DNA of 39,026 bases from Actinomycetes bacterium (GTDB lineage: Bacteria; Actinomycetota; Coriobacteriia; WRKU01; WQUG01). Position numbers and translations under genes: made by a program. A model generated the notes under the pieces. The model ran no database searches and was not told where the DNA came from. It saw only the letters and a program-made list of their open reading frames with translations. The stretch is taken from NCBI GenBank assembly GCA_009785855.1, contig WQUG01000093.1, positions 1 through 39,026 on the forward strand, in the 5' to 3' direction. Shown piece by piece: positions 7,116-15,618 of the stretch (position 1 is the stretch's first letter; every line of letters begins with the position of its first letter).

Positions 7116-7427
7116 CTACGCCTCGCTCAACTTCGTGATGCGCAGGCGGGTCAGGTTCTGACGATGCCCACGCGTACGTTTATACCCTTTGCGCTTCTTG
7201 AACTTGAAGATGACGACCTTCTTGTCCTTGAACTGATCGACGATCTCTGCGGTCGCGGTCGCGTGTCCGAGCTTCTTCGCATCGGTGACGACGGCCTTAT
7301 CACCCGCGATCATGACAAGCGGAAGTTCGACGACCGTACCGGCCTCGCCTTCGATCTTCTCGACCTCCAAGACGTCGCCCTCTTCTACCTTGTACTGTTT
7401 GCCGCCGGTGGCAACGATCGCATACAT
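7116..7427 (-). CDS. rplU: 50S ribosomal protein bL21
   Basis: The 103-residue protein begins MYAIVATGGKQYKVEEGD, the classic bL21 start, and ends with GHRQNLTRLRITKL, also typical. bL21 binds 23S rRNA in the large subunit. The ATG at 7427 is chosen because GAAAGG lies upstream and the family alignment starts there; an in-frame codon 45 bases upstream would add an atypical extension. It is the first gene of the rplU-rpmA-obgE-proB-proA-nadD-rsfS run, with a plausible promoter just upstream. Confidence 0.97.
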   Translation of the reverse strand: MYAIVATGGKQYKVEEGDVLEVEKIEGEAGTVVELPLVMIAGDKAVVTDAKKLGHATATAEIVDQFKDKKVVIFKFKKRKGYKRTRGHRQNLTRLRITKLSEA

Positions 7428-7462
7428 GTTGTGCCTTTCAGAATTAAGATTCGCAATCATCA

Positions 7463-7492
7463 ATGTTAACAAATACGGCCCCGCAGCGTCAA
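7463..7492 (-). promoter_or_regulatory. Candidate promoter of rplU-rpmA
   Basis: On the minus strand TTGACG (7492-7487) is followed after 18 bases by TAACAT (7468-7463), a reasonable sigma-70-type pair 36 bases upstream of the rplU ATG. It lies in the divergent gap between rplU and the plus-strand nicotinamidase gene. Confidence 0.45.
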
Positions 7493-7561
7493 ACTTGCCA
7501 GCGTCGCCAGCGTTACGATACGCTGAATGCCTTGACTTGTCACCTGCTGAGAGGAGATCCG

Positions 7562-8119
7562 ATGAAGGAGCGCTGTGCCCTGATCATCGTTGATGTACAG
7601 AACGACTTCTGCGAGGGCGGCGCGCTCGCCGTCGACGGCGGCCGCCAGGTCGCGCGGCGCATCGACGAGCTGCTCCAGAAGTCCGTAGGTGACTACGCGC
7701 TGATCGTCGCCACCCGCGACTGGCATCCGGCCGAGACCTCGCACTTCGATACCTGGCCCTCTCACTGTGTCGCGGGAACTTTCGGGGCGGAGTTCGCCGA
7801 GCCGCTTGCCTCGACCTTCGAGAAGCGCGGTGTACCGATCGTCTCCAAGGGCGCCGAGCCGGACAGCGACAGCTACAGCGGGTTCTCGAACGAGGAGCTT
7901 GAAAGGCTTCTGCGCGCTGACGACCTTGACACCATCGAGGTCTGCGGGCTTGCCTTCGACTTCTGCGTCGGTCAGACGGCCCTGGACGCGAAGAGGCTCT
8001 TTCCGGATGCGCGGACCAGCGTACTGCGTGATCTGACGGCCTCTGTGGCGGCTGAGTCTGAAGCGGACATGGAACAGGAGCTCACCGCAGCCGGCGTGGC
8101 TATTGTTGCTTCCGTGTGA
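7562..8119 (+). CDS. pncA: Nicotinamidase / isochorismatase-fold hydrolase (PncA-like)
   Basis: The 185-residue cysteine hydrolase would convert nicotinamide to nicotinate, feeding the NadD branch of NAD synthesis encoded nearby. The catalytic triad is visible: Asp11 in IIVDVQNDF, Lys96 in VSKG and Cys135 in FDFCVG. The metal ligands DWHP (Asp53, His55) and SHF (His61) and the HCVAGTFGAEF signature at 68-78 fit nicotinamidases better than other isochorismatase-like enzymes. The ATG at 7562 has GAGGAGAT upstream; the longer frame is not supported. It is on the plus strand, divergent from rplU, and its last 20 bases overlap the end of the convergent RNase E/G gene. Confidence 0.88.
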   Translation: MKERCALIIVDVQNDFCEGGALAVDGGRQVARRIDELLQKSVGDYALIVATRDWHPAETSHFDTWPSHCVAGTFGAEFAEPLASTFEKRGVPIVSKGAEPDSDSYSGFSNEELERLLRADDLDTIEVCGLAFDFCVGQTALDAKRLFPDARTSVLRDLTASVAAESEADMEQELTAAGVAIVASV

Positions 8120-9251
8120 GTTTCGCCAGGCCCAACTCATCGAGTGGCAGCAGGCGGATCCGGGCCGGATCGCGCGCAAGGACCTGAGAGAAGATATGCA
8201 TGAGGTCGGCGCGATGGTCAGCCTCCTGCATCTCGATGAAATCGATGATGATGATACCGCTGAGATTGCGCAGGCGGATCTGTTGAGCTGCTATGATAGC
8301 CGCCGCCTGGTTCGTCTGAACAGCGGTCACCTCGAGACTCGCCGCGCCTGCGGCGGCGCCGCTGTTGACGTCGATCGCGGTCAGGGCTTCGGCATGATCG
8401 ATGACGATGCTGCCGCCGCCGGGTAAAAGCATCCGGCGCTGACGGGACTCCTGCAGCTGAGCCTCGACACCCAGGCGCTCAAGGATGGTCGAACAATCAT
8501 CATCAGAGCGTTGCAGGTCGATGACGTCCTGGTCCGTGAGAGTCGCCCGTACTTCTTCATAGAGTCTTTCACCACAGACCGTCACGATGTCTCCGGTGAC
8601 GACCCGGTCGCGCATCATCCTCAGAGGGGGCGACAGCTCCGTGAAGATCAGCGCAGGGCAGTTGCAGCTCCTGAACTTCTCCTGGATATGATCCCAGGTC
8701 GTCGCCAGATGCCCCAGCTCTGCACACAGCGTCTCTGAGGGGCGGTCTGCCGCCCGGGACCGTACGATCGCTCCTATCTGGTCCCCCTCCCGCTCTTGCC
8801 TGAGTCCCTCGAGGCACGCAGCGACAGCTGTGCGCAGATCCTTGCGCCGTCCTTCATCGAGGATCTTCTTCGAGACCCCGATGTGTTCTGCGCCGGTGAT
8901 GAGCACCACCTGTCTTCCCGCCAAAGAGATCTCGCAGCTCAGCTGGGCGGCTTTGTCAGCTCGCGCGCTGCGGATGACCTGCAGGAGCAGACATTCACCC
9001 GAACGTGGCAGGTGCATGCTGTCCTCGAGCTGGAGGAAGGCCTTCACCCCGGGAAGGATCTCCACGAACACCGCCGAGACCGCGGGAACGACATCCCGGA
9101 CGATACCGGAGAAGAGCGCCCCCGGACGGACCTGAAGGTCACGATCCTCCTCATAGTACTCGACCAAACGACCATCTTCGAGCAGCGCTACCCGGTCACG
9201 GGTCTGATCCCGGTCGAAGACCCAGTGGCGCTCGTACCTCCGCTGTCCCAT
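8100..9251 (-). CDS. Rne/Rng family ribonuclease, short form lacking the zinc-link
   Basis: The 383-residue protein matches the catalytic part of RNase E/G. It has an S1-like RNA-binding segment at about residues 40-110 (GIVRDVVPAVSAVFVEI), a 5'-sensor/RNase-H-like middle, and the DNase-I-like catalytic core with LPGGGSIVIDHAEALTAID, DVNSG at 294-298 and IIIIDFIEM at 333-341; Asp294 and Asp337 are the expected metal ligands. It ends at LGLAKLTRKQQ, just where family members continue to the CPxC zinc-link and dimerisation domain, which are absent. It therefore seems to be a catalytic core alone, unless relatives in this lineage are naturally short. GAGGAGG precedes the ATG. The start overlaps the upstream DUF2344 gene (TGATG), and the 3' end overlaps the convergent pncA by 20 bases. 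Confidence 0.88.
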   Translation of the reverse strand: MGQRRYERHWVFDRDQTRDRVALLEDGRLVEYYEEDRDLQVRPGALFSGIVRDVVPAVSAVFVEILPGVKAFLQLEDSMHLPRSGECLLLQVIRSARADKAAQLSCEISLAGRQVVLITGAEHIGVSKKILDEGRRKDLRTAVAACLEGLRQEREGDQIGAIVRSRAADRPSETLCAELGHLATTWDHIQEKFRSCNCPALIFTELSPPLRMMRDRVVTGDIVTVCGERLYEEVRATLTDQDVIDLQRSDDDCSTILERLGVEAQLQESRQRRMLLPGGGSIVIDHAEALTAIDVNSGAAAGAASLEVTAVQTNQAAAIIAAQQIRLRNLSGIIIIDFIEMQEADHRADLMHIFSQVLARDPARIRLLPLDELGLAKLTRKQQ

Positions 9252-9901
9252 CAGTCCTCCTCGTGATACAGATCGACCCGACAGAGTCCTGCCTCATACG
9301 GCGTGATCTTGAAGGGCCGCAGGAGCGCGGCAGCGAACAGGTCTGCGCGCAGGGAGCCCGTGCTCTTCATGCGCAACACGAAGCGGGCTGTCGTACGCTC
9401 AGCCTCGCCGGTCAAGACGACCGGGCCGACCACGAACTCCGACGGAAGATAGCGCTTCACTTTGCCTTTGCGCACGACCTCGAGCTCCGGGCCTGCGCAG
9501 ACGGACTCGAAGTGTTGCCGGAGTTCCTCCTGCTTCGCGCAGGTCGTGAACTCACAGGCCTGACGGTTGAACCAGCTGTCCAGGGACGGTTCTGTGGGCG
9601 CCACATAGGCGCAGTCGAGCACGGGAAGCAGCGGAGGGGCAGCGTGCTGCAGGCGCGCCAGGGCCTCCGCCGGCTTCACGAAGCGGTCCAGTTCGACTTC
9701 GGCGTACTCTTTGAGCGAGGCCACGCCGACCGGAAGCGCAGGGCCGGTCGCAAGTTTCATATGGGGGCTGAAGCCCTGGCTCAGAGCGAAGGGCAGGGCC
9801 GCGCGCCGCACCAGCCGCTGCAGGGCGCGCTGTACCTCCAGATGCGAGAGCAGAGCGGCACGGTCCTGCTCAGAGAACGAGAAGCGCAGACGGAAGGTCA
9901 T
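9251..9901 (-). CDS. TIGR03936 family radical-SAM-linked protein (DUF2344)
   Basis: The 216-residue protein matches the DUF2344/TIGR03936 family, which is found next to, or fused with, the TIGR03960 radical SAM protein. Typical features are the N-terminal FRLRFSFSEQDRAALLSHLE segment, the conserved FALSQGFSPHMKLATGPALPVGV stretch at 39-61, and the basic KGKVKRYLP segment. No catalytic site is known. It overlaps the radical SAM gene upstream by one base and the RNase E/G gene downstream by one base, so the three are probably made together. This fits the long-standing suggestion, from association only, of a role in RNA modification or processing. Confidence 0.88.
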   Translation of the reverse strand: MTFRLRFSFSEQDRAALLSHLEVQRALQRLVRRAALPFALSQGFSPHMKLATGPALPVGVASLKEYAEVELDRFVKPAEALARLQHAAPPLLPVLDCAYVAPTEPSLDSWFNRQACEFTTCAKQEELRQHFESVCAGPELEVVRKGKVKRYLPSEFVVGPVVLTGEAERTTARFVLRMKSTGSLRADLFAAALLRPFKITPYEAGLCRVDLYHEED

Positions 9902-11721
9902 CAGGACCGACCCCCGCGCATGCCGGCGACTGATCCTGGATCGATCCCGGCCTCCTGACAGGCGCCGCAGGCGCTGCAGCTACTGAAGGTACAGTCAGGG
10001 GTCGTCTGCCCCGCATACGCAGCCTCTGCCTCCCGGCGCAGCCAGGCGCTGCTGACGCCTGTCGCAAGAAAGCCCCAGGGAAGTTCTTCGTCGAAGCTGC
10101 GCTTCCGGCAGGCGTACTGCTCCAAGGACAGACCACTCTCGGAAAAGGCCTGCTCCCAACGCTCCAGCTCGAAGTCGCCCTCCCAGGCGTCGGTCGCAGC
10201 TCCGCTGTCCCAGGCGCGCTCCAGCGCCTCGGCGACCCTGCGGTCCCCCCTGGCCAGAGCGCCTTCGACGACGGTGGTATCCGCCCCATGATAGTGCAGG
10301 GTGACCCCCCGTCGTGGGAGCGCTCGCTTGAGCAGCTGCTGCTTACGCTGAAGCTCCTGAAGGCTGTCCTGCGCCTCCCACTGGAAGGGAGTATGGGGTT
10401 TCGGGACGAAGCCCGCCACACTCACGGTGATCTGGAACGCATACGCGACCCGGTGGTCGAACTCTGACTTCAGCAGGTCCTGGGCCCGGCCCACGAGCTC
10501 GGCGATGGCGCAGACGTCCTCGTCGGTCTCGGTCGGAAGACCTATCATGAAGTAGAGCTTGACCCGGCGCCAGCCGCCGGCGGCCGCGACCCTGATGACC
10601 TCGAGGAGCTGCTCGTCGGTCACGTTCTTGTTGATGACGTCGCGCAGGCGCTGACTGCCGGCTTCCGGCGCGAAGGTCAGGCCGCTCTTCTTGGCGCCCT
10701 CGCTGAGCTGACGCGCGGCTTCGACCGAAAAGGCGTCGACGCGCAGGCTGGGAAGGGACACCGATACCCCCGTGCCGGCAAGCCGTGCCGCAAGCCGGCG
10801 CAGCAAGTCCTGCAGCTGAGAATAGTCCGTCGCAGAAAGTGAGGTCAGCGACACCTCATCGTAGCCCGTCTGCTCAAGACCGGTGATGATCTCACGGAGC
10901 AGGTCTGATGCTGGGCGCTCTCTGACCGGTCGATAGCTCGTACCCGCCTGGCAGAAGCGACAGCCGCGTGAGCAGCCGCGCGCGATCTCGACCGCCAGAC
11001 GATCATGGATCACCTCGCTATAAGGGACGATCGAAGAACAGGGCGCGGGATCTGTGGCGAAGCCTCTGGCGACGACCCGCTTGACAGCGCGCTGCGCCCC
11101 GTTGGCGGGGAGGTAGATACCGGGCAGATCCCCCAGCCGCTGCAACTGCTCAGCACGCGACGCCTGACGGTCCTTCAGCTCGCACAGCACCGATAAGATC
11201 TCAGCGAGCGCCTCCTCGGCCTCGCCGATGAAGAAGGCGTCGAAGAAGGGCGCCAGCGGTTCGGGGTTGTAGACGCAGGGTCCCCCGCCGATCACCAGGG
11301 GATATGAGCTGTCCCGATCTGCACCGTGCAGGGGCAGCCCCGCCAGGTCCAGGACCTCGAGGACAGCCGGATACGAGAGCTCATAGGGCAGCGTGATCCC
11401 CAGGAAGTCAAGCTCACGCACGGCCGTGTTGGTCTCCAAGGTCAGGAGCTCTGCCCCCTCCTCGCGCATCAGCGTCCGCAGATCAACGGAGGGCAGGAAG
11501 ACCCGTTCAGCCGCTACCTGCGGGATCCGGTTCGCCCGCGCGTAGAGTATCTGGAGGGCGTTGTTCGACTGACCGAGCTCATAGCTCGCCGGGTAGCAGA
11601 ACGCACCGTGAAGCAGCGCATCATCGCAGAACTCGGCAACACCCCACTCGTGATCGATCGATCGGGAAGGGTGCTGCGCGCGCGCGACCAGGCGCAGAAA
11701 GCGATCCGCGTCGCCTGACAT
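9901..11721 (-). CDS. TIGR03960 family B12-binding/radical SAM protein
   Basis: The 606-residue protein has an N-terminal B12-binding-like region (about residues 30-200, containing YELGQSNNALQILY and VIGGGPCVYNPEPLAPFFD) and a radical SAM core whose cluster motif is CSRGCRFC (Cys250, Cys254, Cys257). FFIGEAEEAL and the YFMIGLPTETDEDV segment are typical of this group. The C-terminus carries a further cysteine-rich block (CTFSSCSACGAC) that could bind a second cluster or zinc. The family reaction is unknown to me. It starts within the stop codon of the DUF697-like gene and runs into the DUF2344 gene, a pairing that recurs in many bacteria. Confidence 0.9.
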   Translation of the reverse strand: MSGDADRFLRLVARAQHPSRSIDHEWGVAEFCDDALLHGAFCYPASYELGQSNNALQILYARANRIPQVAAERVFLPSVDLRTLMREEGAELLTLETNTAVRELDFLGITLPYELSYPAVLEVLDLAGLPLHGADRDSSYPLVIGGGPCVYNPEPLAPFFDAFFIGEAEEALAEILSVLCELKDRQASRAEQLQRLGDLPGIYLPANGAQRAVKRVVARGFATDPAPCSSIVPYSEVIHDRLAVEIARGCSRGCRFCQAGTSYRPVRERPASDLLREIITGLEQTGYDEVSLTSLSATDYSQLQDLLRRLAARLAGTGVSVSLPSLRVDAFSVEAARQLSEGAKKSGLTFAPEAGSQRLRDVINKNVTDEQLLEVIRVAAAGGWRRVKLYFMIGLPTETDEDVCAIAELVGRAQDLLKSEFDHRVAYAFQITVSVAGFVPKPHTPFQWEAQDSLQELQRKQQLLKRALPRRGVTLHYHGADTTVVEGALARGDRRVAEALERAWDSGAATDAWEGDFELERWEQAFSESGLSLEQYACRKRSFDEELPWGFLATGVSSAWLRREAEAAYAGQTTPDCTFSSCSACGACQEAGIDPGSVAGMRGGRS

Positions 11722-12542
11722 CAGTGCTGCGGCCCCCGCGCCGCATGGTAGCGCTCGACCGCGAAGCCCAGCGCCCAGGTGATGGAAAACGAGATCAGCG
11801 CCCGGGAAAGCCAGCGCGTCGGCGGGAAGCGGGGCGAGAAGCTCCGGGCAAGACGGCGTCCGCCGAGCGCCGCCGCTCCGGTGACCAGAAGCTCCGGAAC
11901 ACGCTGGGCATCGAGTTCGAGCCCAGCGACCAGCGCAAGCTGCAGGATCATCTTCGCCTGGTTTGCGACGAGCACCGGCAGGTCGGCGCCATGGGTGAAG
12001 GGCACGAGCGCGATCACGGCGTTCTGCCAGGCGGTCGTCGAGCGGATCTCGCGCGACACCGCCTCGCGAGCGAAGCTGAGATCAGCCGCGATCGCCGTAC
12101 GCCGGGCCGGGATCTGCGTCGAGAACCAGGTCCCCAGCTGCGCGGCCATCTCTCCAGAGCGGGGCGAGACGACGTCCAGGATCGATACCCCCAGCACGTC
12201 TGCCGCCTGGCTCCGCAGGTCGTCGCCGACGATCACGCAGGAGGGTTGCGGGAGGGCGCCCAGGGCCGCGATATCGCGAGCATGGGCACAGACCAGGATG
12301 CTCGCGCTGCGGGCGCCGTCACCGGCGATCAGGGCGCTGTCAGCTTCCGCCTCGCCGCTCAGGATCCGCACGAAGACCTTCAAGCGGCTGCTTTGCGGCG
12401 AGAAGAGCGTACAGATCTCGTCAGCCAGCTCATCTGAACAGCGGGGATCAAGGTAGATCATCAGCCGAAGTCCCTGCTTTTGTGTGGAGATGAAGTCCTT
12501 CCCGAGATTGAGGACGTCACCGATCTTGATAGGAAAGTCCAC
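11721..12542 (-). CDS. DUF697-like membrane-associated protein
   Basis: The function is not known. The 273-residue product has a poorly conserved N-terminal half (residues 1-160) resembling an alpha/beta domain, with VIVGDDLR and DVVSPRSGE in it. The C-terminal half has the feel of DUF697: ALVPFTHGADLPVLVANQAKM, QLALVAGLELDAQRVPELLVTGAAALGGR, then a hydrophobic segment near the end (WLSRALISFSITWALGF). A GTG start at 12542 with AAAGG upstream is preferred to a TTG 27 bases earlier, which has no ribosome site. Either way it overlaps the end of rodA. Position between rodA and the radical SAM pair suggests coexpression with the elongation machinery; a role there is inference only. Confidence 0.65.
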   Translation of the reverse strand: MDFPIKIGDVLNLGKDFISTQKQGLRLMIYLDPRCSDELADEICTLFSPQSSRLKVFVRILSGEAEADSALIAGDGARSASILVCAHARDIAALGALPQPSCVIVGDDLRSQAADVLGVSILDVVSPRSGEMAAQLGTWFSTQIPARRTAIAADLSFAREAVSREIRSTTAWQNAVIALVPFTHGADLPVLVANQAKMILQLALVAGLELDAQRVPELLVTGAAALGGRRLARSFSPRFPPTRWLSRALISFSITWALGFAVERYHAARGPQH

Positions 12543-13737
12543 TTCTGATCGTCCCTTTCGTCGCAGCAAGATAGGGACGATGCGCCCAGATAGAGCCCAA
12601 GACCCCTACAGCGATCAGGTTCGTCATCAGCGCTGTGGTCCCATAGCTCATGAAGGGCAAAGGGATGCCGGTGATCGGCATGAGTCCCATGTTCATCCCG
12701 ATGTTCTCCAGTATCTGGAACAACCACATGGCGATGATACCTGCTGCTATCAGTGTACCAAACAAGTCTTCGGCGCTGCTGCCGATCGAAAGACTCGTGA
12801 CCAGAAGCGCCAGATAAAGCGCCAGAAGGATCATACAACCAACGAAACCGACTTTCTCGGCCAACGCCGCGAAGATGAAGTCCGTGTGGCGGGTCGGCAG
12901 GAAGTTCAGGGTCGACTGGGTCCCCTTCGACAGACCCGAGCCCACGAACTGCCCGGAGCCGATCGCGATCTTGGACTGCTGAAGCTGATAGCCGGCGTCA
13001 CTGGTATCATCAGCCGGATTGAGGAAGACGGAGAGACGATCGAGCTGGTAGTTCTTGATCAGGCGGTGCATCACCACAGCCTTCCCGTTCTCTGTGACCG
13101 TGTAGGTCCAGACCGAGTTCACCCACAGCAGCGCTGCGATCGCCACGACGCCGGTCGATATCAGCACAAGCAGGTGGCGCGCTCGGGCGCCGCCCATCAG
13201 GAGGATGCCGAGCATGATCGCGATCGAGACCAGCGCCGTCCCCAGGTCCCCCTGGACGATGAGCAGGACAAAGGGGATCAGGCAGATCCCGACCGCCTTC
13301 AGGAAGCCCTTGAGCTGGGTGATCTCGCCCTCAAGTCCGGAGACGAAGGAAGCGCCGGCAAGTATCGTCAGGATCTTGGCGGGTTCGGAGGGCTGGAAGA
13401 GAGAATGCCCCGCTATCCCGACCCAGAGCGTCCCGCCAAACTCACCTTGTGCGCCCAGACCGGGCACCTTCGGCATGAGGAGCAGGACCGCTGCCATCGT
13501 CAGGAAGCCGGGCCACCAGGACTTGAAGCGTCGATAGTCGATCGCTACGACCCCGATGGCAAGGAGTGCGCCCAGAACGATCCCCAGATACTCCTTCTTG
13601 ATGAAGGCGCCCGGAGCATCATAGCCCTGGACCGCTGCCGTCACGATGATCGCTCCGTAGATCGCCAATGCAAGGGCGGAAAGCACCAGCGCCGGGTGGA
13701 TCCAGCGCTTCATCCATGCTCTGATCGATTCTGACAT
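12517..13737 (-). CDS. rodA: Peptidoglycan glycosyltransferase RodA (SEDS family)
   Basis: The 406-residue polytopic protein has about ten transmembrane segments and the SEDS signatures: FQPSEPAKI after the WVGIAG loop, QGDLGTALV at the catalytic-Asp loop, a large extracellular loop with FLNPADDTSDAGYQLQQSKIAIGSG, LPTRHTDFIFAALAEKVG, and GIPLPFMSYGTTAL near the end. SEDS proteins polymerise lipid II; RodA works with its partner PBP2, encoded just upstream (mrdA stops seven bases before this start). Placement after mreBCD and mrdA supports RodA rather than FtsW. The 3' end overlaps the DUF697-like gene. Confidence 0.95.
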   Translation of the reverse strand: MSESIRAWMKRWIHPALVLSALALAIYGAIIVTAAVQGYDAPGAFIKKEYLGIVLGALLAIGVVAIDYRRFKSWWPGFLTMAAVLLLMPKVPGLGAQGEFGGTLWVGIAGHSLFQPSEPAKILTILAGASFVSGLEGEITQLKGFLKAVGICLIPFVLLIVQGDLGTALVSIAIMLGILLMGGARARHLLVLISTGVVAIAALLWVNSVWTYTVTENGKAVVMHRLIKNYQLDRLSVFLNPADDTSDAGYQLQQSKIAIGSGQFVGSGLSKGTQSTLNFLPTRHTDFIFAALAEKVGFVGCMILLALYLALLVTSLSIGSSAEDLFGTLIAAGIIAMWLFQILENIGMNMGLMPITGIPLPFMSYGTTALMTNLIAVGVLGSIWAHRPYLAATKGTIRSGLSYQDR

Positions 13738-13743
13738 CCAGGC

Positions 13744-15615
13744 CTACCGGGAGCTGTCGTTCGCGATGATCTGCTCGACCTGCTGGCCGAAGAGCGCCTC
13801 GAAGATCTGGCGGGCCGCCGGAGAAGTCACCGAGCTGTCCCCCGACTGCTCGACCACCAGGGCCACGCAGAAGCGAGGAGCGTCAGCGGGCGCATACCCG
13901 ACGAACCAACCGTAGTCGTCCTTGCCGAGGACCTGCGCGGTGCCGGTCTTGCCCGCGACCTGCGGACGGTAGTCCCGGAAGGCCGAGCTCGCCGTGCCGC
14001 TCGCGGCGCTGGTGACGTCGATCAGGGCCGTGTGGATCGTCTCCAGAGACGCCGCGCTGACGCTCGGCTGGACCTTGGCCTTCTGCGGCTTATAGATATA
14101 GACCGACTGCCCTTCGCTGTTCGCGACGGACTTCAGTATATGGGGCGTCATCACGACGCCGTCATTGGCGATGGCGCTGTAAGCGACCGCCATCTGCAGG
14201 GGGGTGGCCAGCATGTCGCCCTGCCCGATGGAAAGGTTGACGGTATCTCCCGGGACCCACTGCTGCAGCTCCGGATAATCCGCGTTCCAGGCCTTCTTCC
14301 ATGTTGGCGTCGGTACGCGTCCGCTGTTCTCTCCGGGCAGGTCGATGCCGGTCACCGATCCAAAGCCGAAGTTGCGTATGTAGTCCTGAAGCGGCGTCCC
14401 CGTCGCCCCACCTTTCTCGTAGAACATCTTCCCCAGATTGTAGAAGTAGCTGTCACAGCTCTGGGTGATGGCCTGGTTCATGTCGAGCTCGCCATGACCG
14501 CCGTGGTTCCAGCACCACTTGCCCCACTGGGCGCCCAGTCCCGTCCAGCGCCCCTGACAGTCGACCGAGGTATAGGGCGTGGCAAGCCCGTCGCTGAGGG
14601 CCGCCAGCGCGACGAAGGACTTGAAGGTCGAGGCGGGCGGATACATCGCACTGATCGCCCGGTTGGTCAGAGGGTACTCGGAGCTGGAGGCGGTCAGCTG
14701 GGTCCAGGCCGAACTTGAGATCCCGCCGATGAACAGCGAGGGATCATAGCTCGGCAAAGACGCCATCGCGATGACGTCTCCCGTCTTGGTATCAAGGGCC
14801 ACCGCGCTCGCGGCCTTCGCGTTTTTCGCCCCCTTCTTCTGGGCGATCTGGAGCGTGCCGACCAGTATCTCCTCGACTTGTTTCTGGACCTTCGCGTCGA
14901 TCGTCAGATGGACGTCCTCGCCTGACTGCGCCGGTGTCGTCGAGAGCGTCCGCTTCGGGATCCCGTCGGCGTCCACCTCGAGTTTCGTTGTCCCCCGCAC
15001 GCCCTGGAGCGCCTTCTCGAACTCGGCTTCCGCCCCGCTCTTTCCCACGATGTCGGAGGCCTGATAGCCCCTGAACGAGGGGCTGTGCAACTCATCGTCG
15101 CTGATCGCACCGGTGTAACCCAGCACCTGCGCTGCCAGGGCGCCCTGTGGATACTGCCGCACGGCGCTCGCCTGGACCGCGACCCCGGGGAACTGCGTCG
15201 CGTGCTCGCTGATATAGGCGATCTTGTCCATCGGCACATCGATGGCGAGCACATGGGGATCGAGCGGAGCGTCGCGGGCATTGTTCAGCTTGTTGATGAG
15301 GTCGGTCTTCGACATCTTGAGAACGGTAGAAAGCCGGTCGAGGACCTCGTCGTCGGTCTTGATCCAGGTCGGCGCTATGACGGTCATCGACGAGCGGTTC
15401 GTCACCAGCGCAACGCCGTTGCGGTCGAAGATCCTTCCCCGGGTCGCAGCCGTTGTCGAGGTGCGCAGCGTATTGCTCGCCGCCGCCAGCGTATACTTCT
15501 TGCCCTGGAGCAACTGCAGCGACCAGAGTCGCACTCCGAGCATCCCGAAGATCAGGACGGCCAGCGCCCCCAGGATCAGGAAGCGCACCCGCAGCATGTC
15601 GCCCGTGTCGTCCAT
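13744..15615 (-). CDS. mrdA: Penicillin-binding protein 2 (elongation transpeptidase)
   Basis: The 623-residue class B PBP has a short cytoplasmic tail, one membrane anchor at about residues 10-30, a pedestal region with RGRIFDRNGVALV, and a C-terminal transpeptidase domain. Active-site motifs are STFK at 329-332 (acylated Ser329), SCD at 386-388 in the position of SxN, and KTGT at 556-559. It cross-links peptidoglycan during side-wall growth in complex with RodA. The SCD variant of the second motif is common in PBP2-type enzymes. The ATG lies three bases after the mreD stop, and rodA follows after six bases, so they form one operon. Confidence 0.95.
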   Translation of the reverse strand: MDDTGDMLRVRFLILGALAVLIFGMLGVRLWSLQLLQGKKYTLAAASNTLRTSTTAATRGRIFDRNGVALVTNRSSMTVIAPTWIKTDDEVLDRLSTVLKMSKTDLINKLNNARDAPLDPHVLAIDVPMDKIAYISEHATQFPGVAVQASAVRQYPQGALAAQVLGYTGAISDDELHSPSFRGYQASDIVGKSGAEAEFEKALQGVRGTTKLEVDADGIPKRTLSTTPAQSGEDVHLTIDAKVQKQVEEILVGTLQIAQKKGAKNAKAASAVALDTKTGDVIAMASLPSYDPSLFIGGISSSAWTQLTASSSEYPLTNRAISAMYPPASTFKSFVALAALSDGLATPYTSVDCQGRWTGLGAQWGKWCWNHGGHGELDMNQAITQSCDSYFYNLGKMFYEKGGATGTPLQDYIRNFGFGSVTGIDLPGENSGRVPTPTWKKAWNADYPELQQWVPGDTVNLSIGQGDMLATPLQMAVAYSAIANDGVVMTPHILKSVANSEGQSVYIYKPQKAKVQPSVSAASLETIHTALIDVTSAASGTASSAFRDYRPQVAGKTGTAQVLGKDDYGWFVGYAPADAPRFCVALVVEQSGDSSVTSPAARQIFEALFGQQVEQIIANDSSR

Positions 15616-15618
15616 CGT

